Positions 21,901-31,431 of a stretch of DNA of 64,000 nt are shown here, piece by piece; position 1 is the stretch's first letter, and every line of letters starts with the position of its first letter. A model generated the notes under the pieces. The model did no database searches and was not told the DNA's origin. It saw only the letters and a program-made list of their open reading frames with translations. Source of the stretch: Cristatella mucedo. Lineage: Eukaryota > Bryozoa > Phylactolaemata > Cristatellidae. The DNA lies in contig WPIO01000024.1 in the NCBI GenBank assembly GCA_009760855.2, forward strand, positions 922,501-986,500. The letters run 5' to 3'. The position numbers were made by a program, and so were the translations under genes.

Positions 21901-23141
21901 AAGAACACTCAACTTCTACCTGGGCATTTCACATAGTTTAGAAAAGGAAGCTCTTTACTGATTTATAATAATGTACTTGATTTGTTACTATAGCCTGTAT
22001 AAGTATAGCGAGCAAAAGTATGTGAAGAGCAACTCCCGTTGATGGATAGTTAGCATTGTGAAGAGCAGGTGGAATTTATAAACATTTTAAATGTCGTCAA
22101 ATTAAGGGATGCACGGATGTCAGTCGGTGGAATAGGTGCATAGGAACTGAATGAGAGGTCTCCTAAGGAGTTATGGTATGCTAAAGCCCGTGCTAAAAGA
22201 CTCGAGTCAAACCGGAGAGAGGGTAATGCTGAGGAGTCAGTATCTCAATCATGAAGTTGGAGCAGGAGAGTGAAGTGAAAGTGAGTGAGCAGCAGATTCT
22301 TGAAGTCGATGTGCTGCTTGATGCTTAGATAGTTCAGGTTGATAAGAAGTGGTGTAATGTAGCACACACACACACACACACACACGGGGTGTGTGTGCAC
22401 GCACGCACGTGTGGAGAGCCAGCCAAGCAATAAGCACCTGCCGAGTCCACTCTTCCGTCGTCTTACTGGTGCTGCAGAGCTTTTCTAGAGTGCATTTAGT
22501 AGAATAGATCGGGTCTATGCTCACTTCTCCTTTGTCCTTGCTGTCTTGTGCGCTTGAGCCTCAAGTCCTTGGACCAACAGCTTGTCTGCTGGCTCCAGGC
22601 ACCTACAATCGACATGTGTGCCCACCCCACCTCATCCCTTCGTTGAAGTGAGCATGTGCATTTGTTTCGCTGTTAGCTTTGGAAAGCCTGTCGCTTCCGG
22701 TAGACAGTCAATGCTTGCATGAACACGAACCGGGCGTTGTGCTAGGGATGTGCCAAGCCGAGCCCCCCCCTGGCTTGGGGGTTGCCCACTTGCCACCAGT
22801 CATCGCCTGCCACTCAGTGCCCTTTAGTTCATCGCCTCCAATCAATCAACAACTGTCGGCAGCTTGTCTTGAGGCTGATTTGCATGGTGAGCCATGGCAC
22901 CAAGTTTCCGGCTCGTTCTTGGTTTTTTCAGCGGCTGTTCCCTGACCTGCTGCACCTGCTGGGCATCACACAGCCGAAGGTGCGCTATCTGCCCATGCAC
23001 CTGCATGCCCGCTCCGTCGTCCTGCCCGAGTTCGACAATGGTCGAAACCTGTTCATTGTGGCCGCTTTGCCCAAGCATTTCCTGAAGAACATGCGCAGGC
23101 TGAAGGTTGCAAAGCCGCCATCAGCTGATGCAGAGGAGTGA
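9124..23141 (+). CDS. RPUSD4: RPUSD4-like mitochondrial RNA pseudouridine synthase, 11 coding exons
   Basis: Joined exons: 9124-10274, 10926-11246, 11346-11459, 11591-11935, 12027-12352, 13633-13677, 14766-14895, 16817-16967, 19852-19957, 21487-21584, 22932-23141. They give 2997 nt (998 aa) with no internal stop, and every intron is GT-AG. The catalytic part (about residues 753-995) matches RPUSD4 of the RluA family throughout: DDLLAVNKPYG, a GGPG turn, HRLDKDTTG with catalytic Asp800, RQVVKTYWAL, VEPITGVKHQIRVHLSFG, LGDHKYS and a C-terminal LPMHLHAR segment. Known family members isomerise uridine to pseudouridine in mitochondrial 16S rRNA and tRNA. The N-terminus (Arg-rich, few acidic residues) fits a matrix-targeting presequence. 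The start is either Met1 (9124) or Met10 (9151). About 750 residues precede the domain, against about 110 in human; that region is low in complexity and unrecognised. Introns 1, 6 and 8-10 carry LINE debris. The catalytic identity is secure; the long 5' half rests on uninterrupted phase matching. Confidence 0.9.
10497..10795 (-). mobile_element. LINE-A 3' UTR and tail in RPUSD4 intron 1
   Basis: Minus strand: (ATT)n, the conserved tail gcgcctagaaagagattcag, then the TGCATGCTG-repeat 3' UTR. It is truncated at the ORF2 end and very similar to the copy at 60053. Confidence 0.85.
10926..11246 (+). CDS. RPUSD4: RPUSD4-like exon 2 (extension)
   Basis: A symmetric phase 2-2 exon; acceptor cgtgccag, donor GTGGGT. 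Residues 384-491 are basic and Ser-rich, and include LIERLRRL followed by GSYA. A similar RLRRL/GSYA pair recurs in exon 4, so the two exons may be copies of each other. Confidence 0.75.
11346..11459 (+). CDS. RPUSD4: RPUSD4-like exon 3 (extension)
   Basis: A symmetric phase 2-2 exon of 114 nt; acceptor gcttgtag, donor GTATGT. It encodes a basic, hydrophilic segment (RMDSRKKQRGK) followed by an acidic/Asn-rich stretch. No domain is recognised. Confidence 0.7.
11591..11935 (+). CDS. RPUSD4: RPUSD4-like exon 4 (extension)
   Basis: A symmetric phase 2-2 exon. Of the nearby AGs, only the one ending at 11590 keeps the frame open; acceptors at 11633 or 11637 hit early stops. Residues 529-644 include GRLRRL (607-612) and GSYA, mirroring exon 2. 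The donor is GTAGGT. Confidence 0.65.
12027..12352 (+). CDS. RPUSD4: RPUSD4-like exon 5 (extension and pre-domain linker)
   Basis: Enters in phase 2 after atccag and leaves in phase 1 at GTAGGC. Residues 644-753 are acidic and Gln-rich. The last part (RIKAQIIDWQNETIDKVVHHL) is predicted helical, and it occupies the position of the helix that precedes the catalytic domain in human RPUSD4. Confidence 0.8.
12812..12905. repeat. (AT)n microsatellite, about 46 units
   Basis: Pure AT dinucleotide tract in RPUSD4 intron 5. Confidence 0.97.
13633..13677 (+). CDS. RPUSD4: RPUSD4-like exon 6, 45-nt exon with the NKPYG motif
   Basis: A 45-nt exon (phase 1-1) between acceptor ttttgtag and donor GTAAGG. 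It encodes DDLLAVNKPYGIASH, the first conserved motif of RluA-type synthases. It is too short for ordinary ORF finding and was identified by motif and phase. Confidence 0.93.
14090..14660 (+). mobile_element. Decayed LINE-A fragment in RPUSD4 intron 6
   Basis: Encodes traces of HTFVMSRLNFFNLLLA, LVLVQNSALG and KRHNCHTAPL, the ORF2 C-terminal region (compare [15 protein letters not shown] in better copies). The tail is lost or degenerate. Confidence 0.7.
14766..14895 (+). CDS. RPUSD4: RPUSD4-like exon 7 with catalytic HRLDKDTTG
   Basis: Acceptor gagctcag, donor GTAAGC, phase 1 to phase 2. It contains the GGPG turn and HLAHRLDKDTTGVLLLAK. The Asp of RLD (residue 800; codon 14861-14863) is the nucleophile conserved in the family. 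Confidence 0.95.
16817..16967 (+). CDS. RPUSD4: RPUSD4-like exon 8
   Basis: Phase 2 to phase 0; acceptor ctttacag, donor GTATGT. It encodes LQRMFQQRQVVKTYWAL and the following strand with IIDIPL, colinear with human RPUSD4. Confidence 0.93.
17045..17101 (+). mobile_element. LINE-A solo tail in RPUSD4 intron 8
   Basis: Only gtctgagggcgctttatcaa followed by gtgc(ATT)n remains, about 55 bp. Confidence 0.7.
17310..17990 (-). mobile_element. Decayed LINE-A fragment in RPUSD4 intron 8
   Basis: A degenerate tail (agagaacttaatctctttca), 3' UTR and ORF2 C-terminal traces on the minus strand, with many indels. Confidence 0.65.
17995..18160 (-). mobile_element. LINE-A tail joined to an internal RT piece
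   Basis: The minus-strand tail (gcctagaaagagatagagtt) is joined directly to a piece from the YADD region (cctagattgtgcttggcgat on plus), so the intervening ORF2 and 3' UTR are deleted. Confidence 0.65.
18257..18538 (-). pseudogene. hAT-family transposase C-terminal (dimerisation) relic
   Basis: The minus-strand frame reads LVRIILTLPVSIAKAERSFS followed by ISQLITKRQCRSK. This matches the hAT C-terminal dimerisation signature (LLTLPVSTASAERSFS, then LKTYLRS). Only about 90 codons remain, with no recognisable catalytic core, zinc finger or terminal inverted repeats nearby. It sits in RPUSD4 intron 8, antisense to the host gene. Confidence 0.75.
19852..19957 (+). CDS. RPUSD4: RPUSD4-like exon 9
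   Basis: Phase 0 to phase 1; acceptor cattgtag, donor GTAAAT. It encodes MRLAPNSS, then EAVTRYKVLS and ALVEVEPITG, which match the RPUSD4 strand leading into the KHQIRVH motif. Confidence 0.92.
20685..21140 (-). mobile_element. Decayed LINE-A fragment in RPUSD4 intron 9
   Basis: Minus-strand tail-like sequence (aaagagatttagccctcttt) followed by diverged 3' UTR and ORF2 end. Old copy. Confidence 0.55.
21487..21584 (+). CDS. RPUSD4: RPUSD4-like exon 10 (KHQIRVHLSFG)
   Basis: Phase 1 to phase 0; acceptor gtcttacag, donor GTAAGG. It encodes GVKHQIRVHLSFGLES and LGDHKYSHKDKMAPQ, the family's third signature block. Confidence 0.95.
21636..21830 (-). mobile_element. LINE-A 3' UTR and tail in RPUSD4 intron 10
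   Basis: A well-preserved minus-strand (ATT)n tail, conserved tail block and 3' UTR. It is truncated within the TGCATGCTG-repeat 3' UTR. Confidence 0.8.
21873..22362 (-). mobile_element. Decayed LINE-A fragment in RPUSD4 intron 10
   Basis: A diverged tail and ORF2 C-terminal traces on the minus strand (LLINLNYLSIKQHIDFKNLL, compare [16 protein letters not shown]). Confidence 0.6.
22363..22384. repeat. (CA)n microsatellite
   Basis: Eleven CA units, followed by GT-rich sequence. Confidence 0.9.
22932..23141 (+). CDS. RPUSD4: RPUSD4-like exon 11, C-terminus and stop
   Basis: Acceptor gttttttcag, phase 0, ending at TGA 23139-23141. It encodes residues 930-998, including RYLPMHLHARSVVLPEF and the LPKHFLKNMRRL tail seen at the end of RPUSD4 proteins. 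Confidence 0.93.
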   Translation, partial: RLFPDLLHLLGITQPKVRYLPMHLHARSVVLPEFDNGRNLFIVAALPKHFLKNMRRLKVAKPPSADAEE

Positions 23142-23685
23142 CTGGATGGCTGGTGGCGATTTCAACGGGAGGAGTAGTCGTGAAAATGCATCCTGACGTC
23201 TTCTGTTGTGTCACTGTTTGCCGTACAATACGGCGCCCATGAGGTGTGCTGTGCGAGCAACACAGCTGGCTGTGACCACTCCCCCCCCCCCAGTGGTGTG
23301 TCGCTGACACGTCCGGTGACAGGTGCAGCAGTCATGTGTTGTACTGCAGTGTTCTGCAACAGGAGGTGGTGGCAAGCGATCATTGGAGTGCCACAGTGCC
23401 CTCGCGCTGCCTACAGGCAGCTGGCTTCGTGGCTTGCATAGACGTGCTTAGTCGTGCACGGCATGACGACAGCTTGCTGGCTCTTGTCATTGGCATGATC
23501 AGCTGCTCATTGCGTTCAAATGTTGGGCTGCTGACCTTGTACATACGACTCAGCATTCAAGTTGGCATTGTACTCGGTAGAATTTCATGTATGAAAGATA
23601 CCACAGTTAACAAGCCTGAACTCCAATGATATGGCACAGTTCACCATGTTGAATGTCAGTCCATAACTCTGAAGGCAAATCAGTA

Positions 23686-23691
23686 ATAAAC
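23686..23691 (+). promoter_or_regulatory. Candidate polyadenylation signal AATAAA of the RPUSD4-like gene
   Basis: AATAAA lies 545 nt after the stop codon and is the first canonical hexamer I see downstream on the coding strand. It implies a 3' UTR of about 0.55-0.6 kb. LINE-A debris begins about 200 bp further on. Confidence 0.5.
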
Positions 23692-23879
23692 GGCATTATC
23701 GGATTCGAGCGATGTCAGTAGCAGGATGCAGGAGTTCATATGCAGCAGCAGTTGCAATGGACCTGTATCCGAAAGCAAATAAGCAGATGGTGTGCAGTTA
23801 TTATTTAACGCTTGTAGGCAGCTGTATGGACTCTAAGGTGGCTACACGATGGAGCCTGGCAGTGGCTACGTCAAGTCAC

Positions 23880-24960
23880 GTGAGAGGTTGTCGCGATGTT
23901 AATCACTCGAGACCAGGCCTTTTTACTGCATAGGAACAGCTGGTACGGTCTATAAAGGATATGAGGTTAGTTAGAGGCACATCTAAGTACTAAAAAATAG
24001 TTAGAGGCACATCTAAGTACTTAAGTCAGTTGTGCATGTGGTACTAGATCAGGCCTGGCTAACAAATATTTCAGATAGGTAGTTAAAGCGACACAATGAA
24101 CTACCTAGAAGCACTTGGCAGGACCGCGGGGTCAACGTGCTGCTCTATAGGTAGACAGTGCAGGTCGGAAGAGAAAGGATGCTGTGTGGCAGTTGTAGCG
24201 TTAACGACTGACACGCCTAGCTGTAGATCTGTGCGCCATCTGTTTTATTCCACTGGCAGAAAACCTTTGAGGGGAGTGTTAGAAATCTAAACGGGTTGTT
24301 GCAAATGCATGAGCTAACTTGGCTGTGTTACTCTAGTTGGTATTTGGTGAGCTAATGTTTTTCAGTGTTACATTTCGGGGTAGGCAGACTTAGCTGATGT
24401 GGTCTCCAGCGAAGATTCGCTTTTAAAAACGGGACCCTAAATTCCTCGAAAAAACTACGAATGGATTTACCGGCTGAGCCATTTTTCAGAGGTCAGGCAT
24501 TACAGCTTCTGGTGACACTTGCTCTTAACTGCTAACTTAGTCACATAGTAATGCAAAAGTCGCTATGCATGTGAATTTCGGCAATCCAAGCTGCACGGGA
24601 ATTGAGAGACTGGCGTGCTGGAAGTGAACTAAAGTTTAAAACACGTTTTAGTGAGTGTCGTTAGCATAACAACTACAGCCTAGATTTGCTCAGCGATTAA
24701 GTAGCCAGGGCGTAGAATATAAATCGCAAAAAAGAAGTGATTAGAACATGTCCTCGAAGTACCCCAAACTTCAAAGGCTCGCAGGACGGTCATTTGTCAT
24801 AAACAAGTATGCCCTGATATCTCACATTAAGATTGTACCTAAACCACATCAGTGCCTTTCCAGTAATGGCCATGGGAGATGTAAGGTGTTCAAGAAGAAT
24901 TTAATTATCACTGGCTTGAAACGCAGGCAAGTGATCCGGAACACCTAGCTTCGATACTTA
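23880..24960 (-). mobile_element. Old LINE-A relic
   Basis: Segments such as gacagtgcaggtcggaagag and gacacgcctagctgtagatc align by eye with gccagtgcaggtcggcgaga and gacaagcctagctgcggag of good minus-strand LINE-A copies, in the same order. No frame survives. Confidence 0.5.
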
Positions 24961-25252
24961 GCCCCGCGACTCCTTAAGGCTCGGCTGTGATTGAAGGTAG
25001 ACACGCTCTCAAAGACAGTTATCGCCGACACTCGCTCAAAGACAGTTATCGCCGCGTGAAAATTGTGAAAGTGTAAATTCTAGAGCCAAGCAAAAGCTAT
25101 ATGTTCATCGCGCATTAACAAAACATTGCTGCTTATTAATGCATGGTAATCTTTTTTCGGGGCATAGTGTCTTGGTGGTCGTGACGACAATGGCACCGAA
25201 CAACAGTGCAATTCTTCTTACCGATCTGAGGACTCTTCTCTTTGTAAAGTGG

Positions 25253-25955
25253 AAATAATAATAATAATGATAATAATGTACTTGATAAAGCGCCCTCAAC
25301 GAACTCAATCTCTTTCTAGGCGCTTTACATCTGCTGCAAAGGGAAATGCAATTAAATGGTAAGTAAAATCATGCTTGAAAAACAAACAAATTGAATAACA
25401 TGGTTATGGGTGACATGCACAGGGTCGGCATGCAAATGTGGTTAGTGGCAGCATGCACAGTGTCAGCACGCATAAGCACATCAAGAACGAATCACAGGGA
25501 CCCACTAAATGCTGTCCTAAATAGGTGTGTTTTTAGGTTCCTTTTAAATGTGGTCAGGTCAGGGGATGTTTTGACGCATGTCGGGAGGGAGTTCCAGGCC
25601 TTGGGAGCATATGAACTAAATGCACGGTCTCCAAAGGATTTAAGGTTTGTACGAGGTATTTGTAGACTGTTGGATTCCGAAAAGCGGGTGGTACGATGCT
25701 TGGCCTGATGGGATAGTATATCTGACAGATAGGCTGGAGTCATAGAATGAAGGGACCTAAAAGTGAGCGACAAAACCTTGAAGTCAATCCGTTGCTTGAC
25801 TGGTAGCCAGTGCAGGTCGGCGAGAAGTGGAGTAATGTGGCAACTGCGACGCTCACGACAGACAAGCCTAGCTGCGGAGTTTTGCACCAGCTGCAATTGC
25901 CCGATCGCACATGCTGGTAGGCCAGTAAGCAGTGAGTTGCAGATGTCGAGACGAG
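25253..25955 (-). mobile_element. LINE-A copy, ORF2 C-terminus to tail
   Basis: The minus-strand frame 25492-25896 encodes [39 protein letters not shown] and the [20 protein letters not shown] end, intact for 134 codons. The 3' UTR and (ATT)n tail are complete. One of the younger copies. Confidence 0.88.
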
Positions 25956-25958
25956 CTG

Positions 25959-26165
25959 ATTAGTGGCAGCATGCACAGCGTCAGCACGCATTAGCACATC
26001 AAGGACGATTCACAGGGACCCACTAAATGCTGTCCTAAATAGGTGTTTTTAAGTTCTTTTTAAAATGTGGTCAGGTGAGGGGATGTTCTGACGCAGGTCG
26101 GGAGGGAGTTCCAGGCTTTGGGAGCATACGAACTAAACGCATGGTCTCCAAAGCATTCAAATTTT
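25959..26165 (-). mobile_element. Second partial LINE-A copy, directly adjoining
   Basis: The sequence jumps from ORF2 (gtcgagacgagctgat) back to the 3' UTR (tagtggcagcatgcacagcg) and repeats to the ORF2 end. Same orientation and no intervening tail, so it is a tandem partial duplication or recombination product. Confidence 0.75.
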
Positions 26166-26169
26166 CTAA

Positions 26170-26640
26170 CCCTTCTCTGGATTTTAGTAACTATTACAGC
26201 TGGGTGTCGTCTGCATAGAAATGATTAACGTTGCCTTGACCCTGCAGGTGACGAATCAGCTAGACGATACCTGACCGCCACAAGACAGGGACTGGACGCT
26301 GTCGGACAGGCATGATTTAAAGAACTTCGAGTTTATCGGCCTGATCAATCTATCAACCTGTTGGCAAGTTCCTGCGATTGACAGTATTGCATGCTGCAGA
26401 CAAGTCGAGCAGGACCAAAGCAATGACATTGTTATCAGTCACCAACACGTGCAGTTTCTGTACAATGTCATCGCGTGAGTTTTGATTGAAATTGTCCCGA
26501 TAAGCCTGTTGATCTGGGTTTGCTAAATCCTTGGAATCCAATCCAAGCTTGTTAACCAATTTCAAGCAATCATCGTCTTGAATGGCTTGGTCACAAGCCT
26601 TGTTTGAGTGTAGCATTAGAAACCCCAGTTACGACTGATG
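26170..26640 (-). mobile_element. RT fragment of a different LINE lineage
   Basis: The minus-strand frame 26353-26616 ends VIALVLLDLSAACNTVNRRN, the RT motif A region (LDLSAAFDTVNH in active elements). The upstream part (QQAYRDNFNQNS) differs from LINE-A and LINE-B. Confidence 0.65.
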
Positions 26641-28279
26641 CAATTATGCCCATCAATGAGGACCTAGGAGAGATTAGTAGAGAGGACTGCACGTGACGAA
26701 CTCTTATGACGGCCTCCTTGATCATATATTACAAAAACCTTCCTTCCTCAATAATCCTGCTTTCAAACTGTTGTTCAAAGTTTCAAAGGCGTATGTATAA
26801 AACCGACAAAGGACTTGCACTGTACATTACATTACATTACTGTGAACGCTTTCCTATGTGTGATCAAGTTAGCTAGTGTGCGAACGACAGACTTAGGGAA
26901 CGCTTGGAAAGAATCTTCAGTCTGACTGTGTACAAGCATAGTTTATCTCGACTTTCGAGATCGGAAAAGCGTCATACCAAGGTGTGTGAAAGAAAAAAAA
27001 CACGCTACGCTCTCCAACATGTCAGCCGATATTCGTTGCCCCTTACTACTGGCTAGCTCAGGAGTGGTAACGAAAGCACACCCTCAGGTTTGTAACCGAC
27101 CGCCGGATACCTAGTCGGAGGACTCGGTCGGAAGCGACTCTTCCCTGCCCCGCCCCTACCCCCGAGGATACCCGGATATGCTGCATCGACTGCAACATCC
27201 ATCAGCAGCAGCAGCAGGGAGGGACCTTTAGCAACTGGCCGAGCAGGGCTTTCTACGTCTCGAGGCAAAGGAAACGGCCGAAAAGTTCGGGCCGGCTGCT
27301 CTCGGGGTAGATGCGGCGAGCGTTAGAAAAGGTAACTCCTCAGCAGTCAGTGAGTGCACTGCAGCTGTAAACACTGTTGGCTCGATGGTCCCAATTATAC
27401 AGCAATAGCGATTCTTATCAGCGGGAGTCGGCGAGGAAGTCGTAAAATGGGAGTAATGAAAGCACCGACTCCAGATTGCCTCGCGTTGTCGTCCTTGACG
27501 TGCAGCCTGTCAGGGGAGAGGGTTGAAGCGACAGCTCGGTGACTCGGTGGTGGAGGCCAGCTGCTGCTTCGTGTCCACCACCAAGCGTTCCCAGAGGGGA
27601 GCCTTCGCCTCAGGCCCGACGACCTCACTAAGAGTTATGACTGCTTTCGTTGAGAGAGCTCGCAGTTTACGTACGTCATGTCAGAGACAGGACCGATACT
27701 ATCTGAGCGCTGTGCCTCGCTTAAGCACTTAAGCACCAACTGTTCGCGTGCGAGAGCGAAATCAGACGGGCGCGCGTGTGAGTTCGCAAGCGCGCTCGTC
27801 TGAGCGAGCTAGCCTACGAGTGGGAGCTTGTCTGTGCATTCCTCAGCTTGCATGCATCACCACTCGTTCCCTGCCGACGAATGCAGCGTGCATCAAAATC
27901 CGCTTCCGCTTCGCATTGAGCAGTCGTCAGTGGACTGCGCCGGTGCTCATTGCCGCTCTAGAGAATCTGTCGGGAATATCCGTCTAGCATAGCGTTCTGC
28001 AACAAAGGCCGCATTTCCGTAGATCGGGCCAGTGGCTGTGTGTAATCAATTCATCAGTTGGACACTGGAGCGACGGCCCTCTAGCTATACTGTCTGCCTG
28101 GTAACCGGAGAGCTGCAGGAATGTTACGAACGGGCTGCGGCAGCCTCCTCGTTCGGAAAATCCTCATGCGCCTCAATGCTCTTTACCGCGAAACGTCCCA
28201 GCTAACGAGAGACAAATACCGACAAAGCCCCTGAACCTTGTGCATGGCTGGCAATAAATAACAGATAAATATCAGCCGA
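26641..28279. other. No gene recognised
   Basis: No conserved domain found. A short (ATTAC)n stretch at about 26824-26842 may be a LINE-B-type tail. About 27050-28000 is GC-richer with CpGs and could hold an unrecognised exon or promoter. Confidence 0.4.
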
Positions 28280-28425
28280 TTTAGCAGCCTCGTCTGTAAA
28301 GCAGCAGAAGAGCCTCGGCGGCTATCGCCACCGCTTGCAGTTGGCAATGAAGTATCGGCCGCTGCAAGATTCGAACCCGGGACCTCGGTCGTGAAGAGTG
28401 AGCACCTTACCTCCTGGGCTATCAC
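28280..28425 (-). mobile_element. SINE-1 copy
   Basis: Minus strand: B box (cgggttcgaatcttg), body (caagcggtggcgatagccgc), end gaggctgctaaatcggctg. Confidence 0.8.
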
Positions 28426-28429
28426 ATCC

Positions 28430-30344
28430 AGTGTTATCGAGTTTTAGTTACAGCTACGATGCCCGAATGTGATGCTGAGAGTGGCGGAAAGATGGCTGCG
28501 ATAAAGAGCCCCAAAGATTTAAGGCTCAAAGTCCGTATCCTCGCTCGGAGTGCTGGAGGCAGTCTGAGCCACGAGCCCTGGCGTATAAGGACTCTCACAA
28601 GGCGCGCCCAGAGCGGCCCTCGGAGGCGCCTGACCCGAGCTAAGAAAGCCAAACTCCAGCCTGGCTCAAAGCCTAGAGCTCCACTGAGGGCAACTTCTGG
28701 AGCACACCTGACTTTAGCACTATAACCTATCAACTTGTATGCCGCCCAGTAATAATCTAATAAGGTAATCGCATAACCAGTTCTGAGACGCAGTAATTCA
28801 GGAACCGACGTAATAAATATCTTGGCTGCGATAATCTGGCGAATCTAACGAAGCGTCATCACAGGATGCAGAGGTTCAAAGGTGGAGTCCGTACAGTCCT
28901 ATTGATGGTGGTTCGGTGACGCACAAAAGCGCCTAACTGATGTCGTAAAGTGGGGAAGACCTGCGACAATTAGTCTGTGCGAGTGTGTATAACTTTCTCT
29001 CCGATGTTTCTGGAAGTCACGAGTTCCACTCAATATGACAACACGACAAATCCTGTTCTATTTTCTAGCGACAAGTATGTGGCTATATAATATGTGGCTA
29101 TATAAATTGGCCGCAAGGTAAGCCAGCAAGCAAATAATACCGTGCATATCACCTAAAAATTAAATTAATCCTAAATACAAAATTATACGAATCCTAGAAA
29201 TTAAATGACGACTTACGTCCAATCATACTAGCCAACCTCAGCGCATCTTGACTCCATATAGAGTTCCGACACCATGACCAGATAAAGCTTAAATAAAGAC
29301 AGATGAGCCCGGCTCCTAGAGTTTTAATGACCCAGCAAAAGCGTACAAAAATGAGGGGATTCTGAATATTGATTAATAATTTTAGTAATGAGATCTGAGG
29401 GTTAAGGAGGTTATTAGAAGAGTTAAATACCGAGAGGCAGTAGTTCATGTGCTTATATACTGGAAATCAATATTAAACCGCTTCATTTTTCATAAAAAGT
29501 TATGCACTGTGTAACAAAAAGATTATTTTATGGCCTTATGTAAGCGAAGATCTTTTGTGCTGATCTCTGTAAACATGAAAAAAAGTTCGGCAATGACATG
29601 TCTTGCTACATCTCACTTCCTGCATCCGCAAAGATGGGGACAGGGGCAGAGAGGAAGATGCGAACGGATTGATTTCATGTACGTAGGGATCAGAAGATAT
29701 AGATAAATGTGTATTTTAATTGGAGAAACTGGCTAGAGTAAAATCATAAAACTTATGCCTGCTACGTACGTTGTCTTTATTTATGCTAGTCACATAATCT
29801 TATCTGATAGCATAACAGCTTTTTATTACAGCTTGAGTAATAGCAGCATATGAGCCCGGTGGCGGTAATCCGGGTTACCATGGTAACACTGGTGCGCTCG
29901 GACTGCAATTACTATCTGAATATTGGTCTAAATTACATGCAAACAGGCTAAAAATTTCGGGCTTTTTGAGGTCTATTCCTCAATAGAAAGAAAGCGATTT
30001 CGAAAATGATGATTTTTATCGCGAAAGTTCGCAGCGGCTGACCAGATCCAAGGCAAGAATCCAGGGCTCGATCACGAAAATTGAGCCTATTTTTTGAAAA
30101 AAAAATAGGCTCAAGATAGATAGCTGAGTTGGGACTTTTTCGGACGCCCTACAGAGCGTATCTGCAACCCCGGAGCAGCCTTCTGCACTGATGTGCTTTT
30201 TTCTGCCATGAGTCTGCGCCATTTCGGATGCCGCCGCCAACGGCTCGCCAATATTGTCAAGATCTTCGTCCTCACTATCCGCCATACTACCAAGCGAGCA
30301 CTGACGCCGTGATTCCTGACCTCCTACATTATCTTTTCGTACCA
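28430..30344. other. No gene recognised; AT-rich with a few motifs
   Basis: No domain recognised. Holds an RFX-type palindrome (29874-29887) and a 16 bp tandem duplication at about 29083-29105. A minus-strand frame at 30111-30293 contains MADSEDEDLDNIGEPLAA, an acidic start that could be an exon but has no supporting homology. Confidence 0.4.
29874..29887. promoter_or_regulatory. Perfect RFX X-box-like palindrome GTTACCATGGTAAC
   Basis: A 14 bp perfect inverted repeat matching the symmetric RFX-factor X-box (GTNRCC-N-RGYNAC type). No gene start is recognised beside it, so function is uncertain. Confidence 0.5.
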
Positions 30345-31431
30345 GCGGGTGGCAATAAAGTTCTTCGACACCATTGATCACGATGTTCGTCTTGAAAGAT
30401 TGAGAACAACGAACGGTCTGGCAGACGAAGCACTGGCGTAGTTTAATTCGTACTTGTCTGATCGTTTTCAATCCGTGTCGTGTGGAGGTCAGGTCTCACA
30501 CACGAGACGGGTCACCTGTTGATTTTCTCAAGGGTCCGTACTCGGTCCCGTGCTGTTCTCCATTTACACTCTACCTCTGGGAAAAGTTATTAAGGCTCGT
30601 GGAATAGGGTATCACTTTTATGCTGACGATACTCAGCTGTATTTGTCAATCAAATCGTCAGAATCTGCTGCAGCGACTGAGAAACTGAATGATTGCCTTG
30701 CTGATATTCGATCCTGGATGTCGGAAAACTTCATGAAACTAAATGACGATAAAACCGAACTGCTGTTCATAGAACATCCTATGTGTGTGGCTTTATTAAA
30801 AGGCTCCGGTCTTCTAATGGGTGATGCTGTTGTGCGACCATCACCACGTGCTCGAAATTTAGGTGTCGTTTTCGACAGCTGCCTCAATTTTAAAAGCTTC
30901 ATTCAGAAGACTGCTTCTACAGCTAGCCATCTCGTCCGATCCCTATCCAAGATTAGGAGCTATCTTCCACAGTGGAATGCAAAACATTTAACTAGCTCCT
31001 TAGTTGTTCTGTCTCGGCTTGATTATTGTAATTTCCTTTTGGCTGGGCTACCAAATAAAGCAACTAGGCCACAGCAGCTGACTATGAATATGGCTGCAAG
31101 GCTAGACCAAGTCCCGGAGGTTTGAGCACGTATCTCCTTTGCTAAGAGAGCTAGGATGGATGCCGATTGAGCAACGGATACAGAGTAAAGTTCTTACGCT
31201 GACCCACAAGGCCCACCGCGGCTTGGCTCCTTCGTACCTAGCTGAACTGCTGCAACAGTTTCAGCCTGTTCACGCCCTCAGGTCTTGTGTGGACAATATA
31301 TTGGCTGTTCCATTCCTCCGCTTAAATACCATTGGCGACGGAAGCTTTAGCTCTGCAGGTCCTAGACTGTGGAACTCGCTTCCACGATTCTTACGTAATG
31401 ACAACTACTCTCCTGTTGCTGACTATGGCTC
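30345..31431 (+). mobile_element. LINE-B copy, RT domain (5' part, before the inserted MITE)
   Basis: Encodes [33 protein letters not shown] and [14 protein letters not shown] (catalytic YADD). It continues with [25 protein letters not shown] and [17 protein letters not shown]. One frame is open from 30550 to 31125, then frameshifts. It is 5'-truncated inside RT. Confidence 0.9.

Noticed and set aside
30016-30471. 151-codon minus-strand ORF containing MADSEDEDLDNIGEP
   Set aside because: No homology recognised. The upper part is antisense to LINE-B, and no splice links are visible. Kept only as a note in the intergenic entry.
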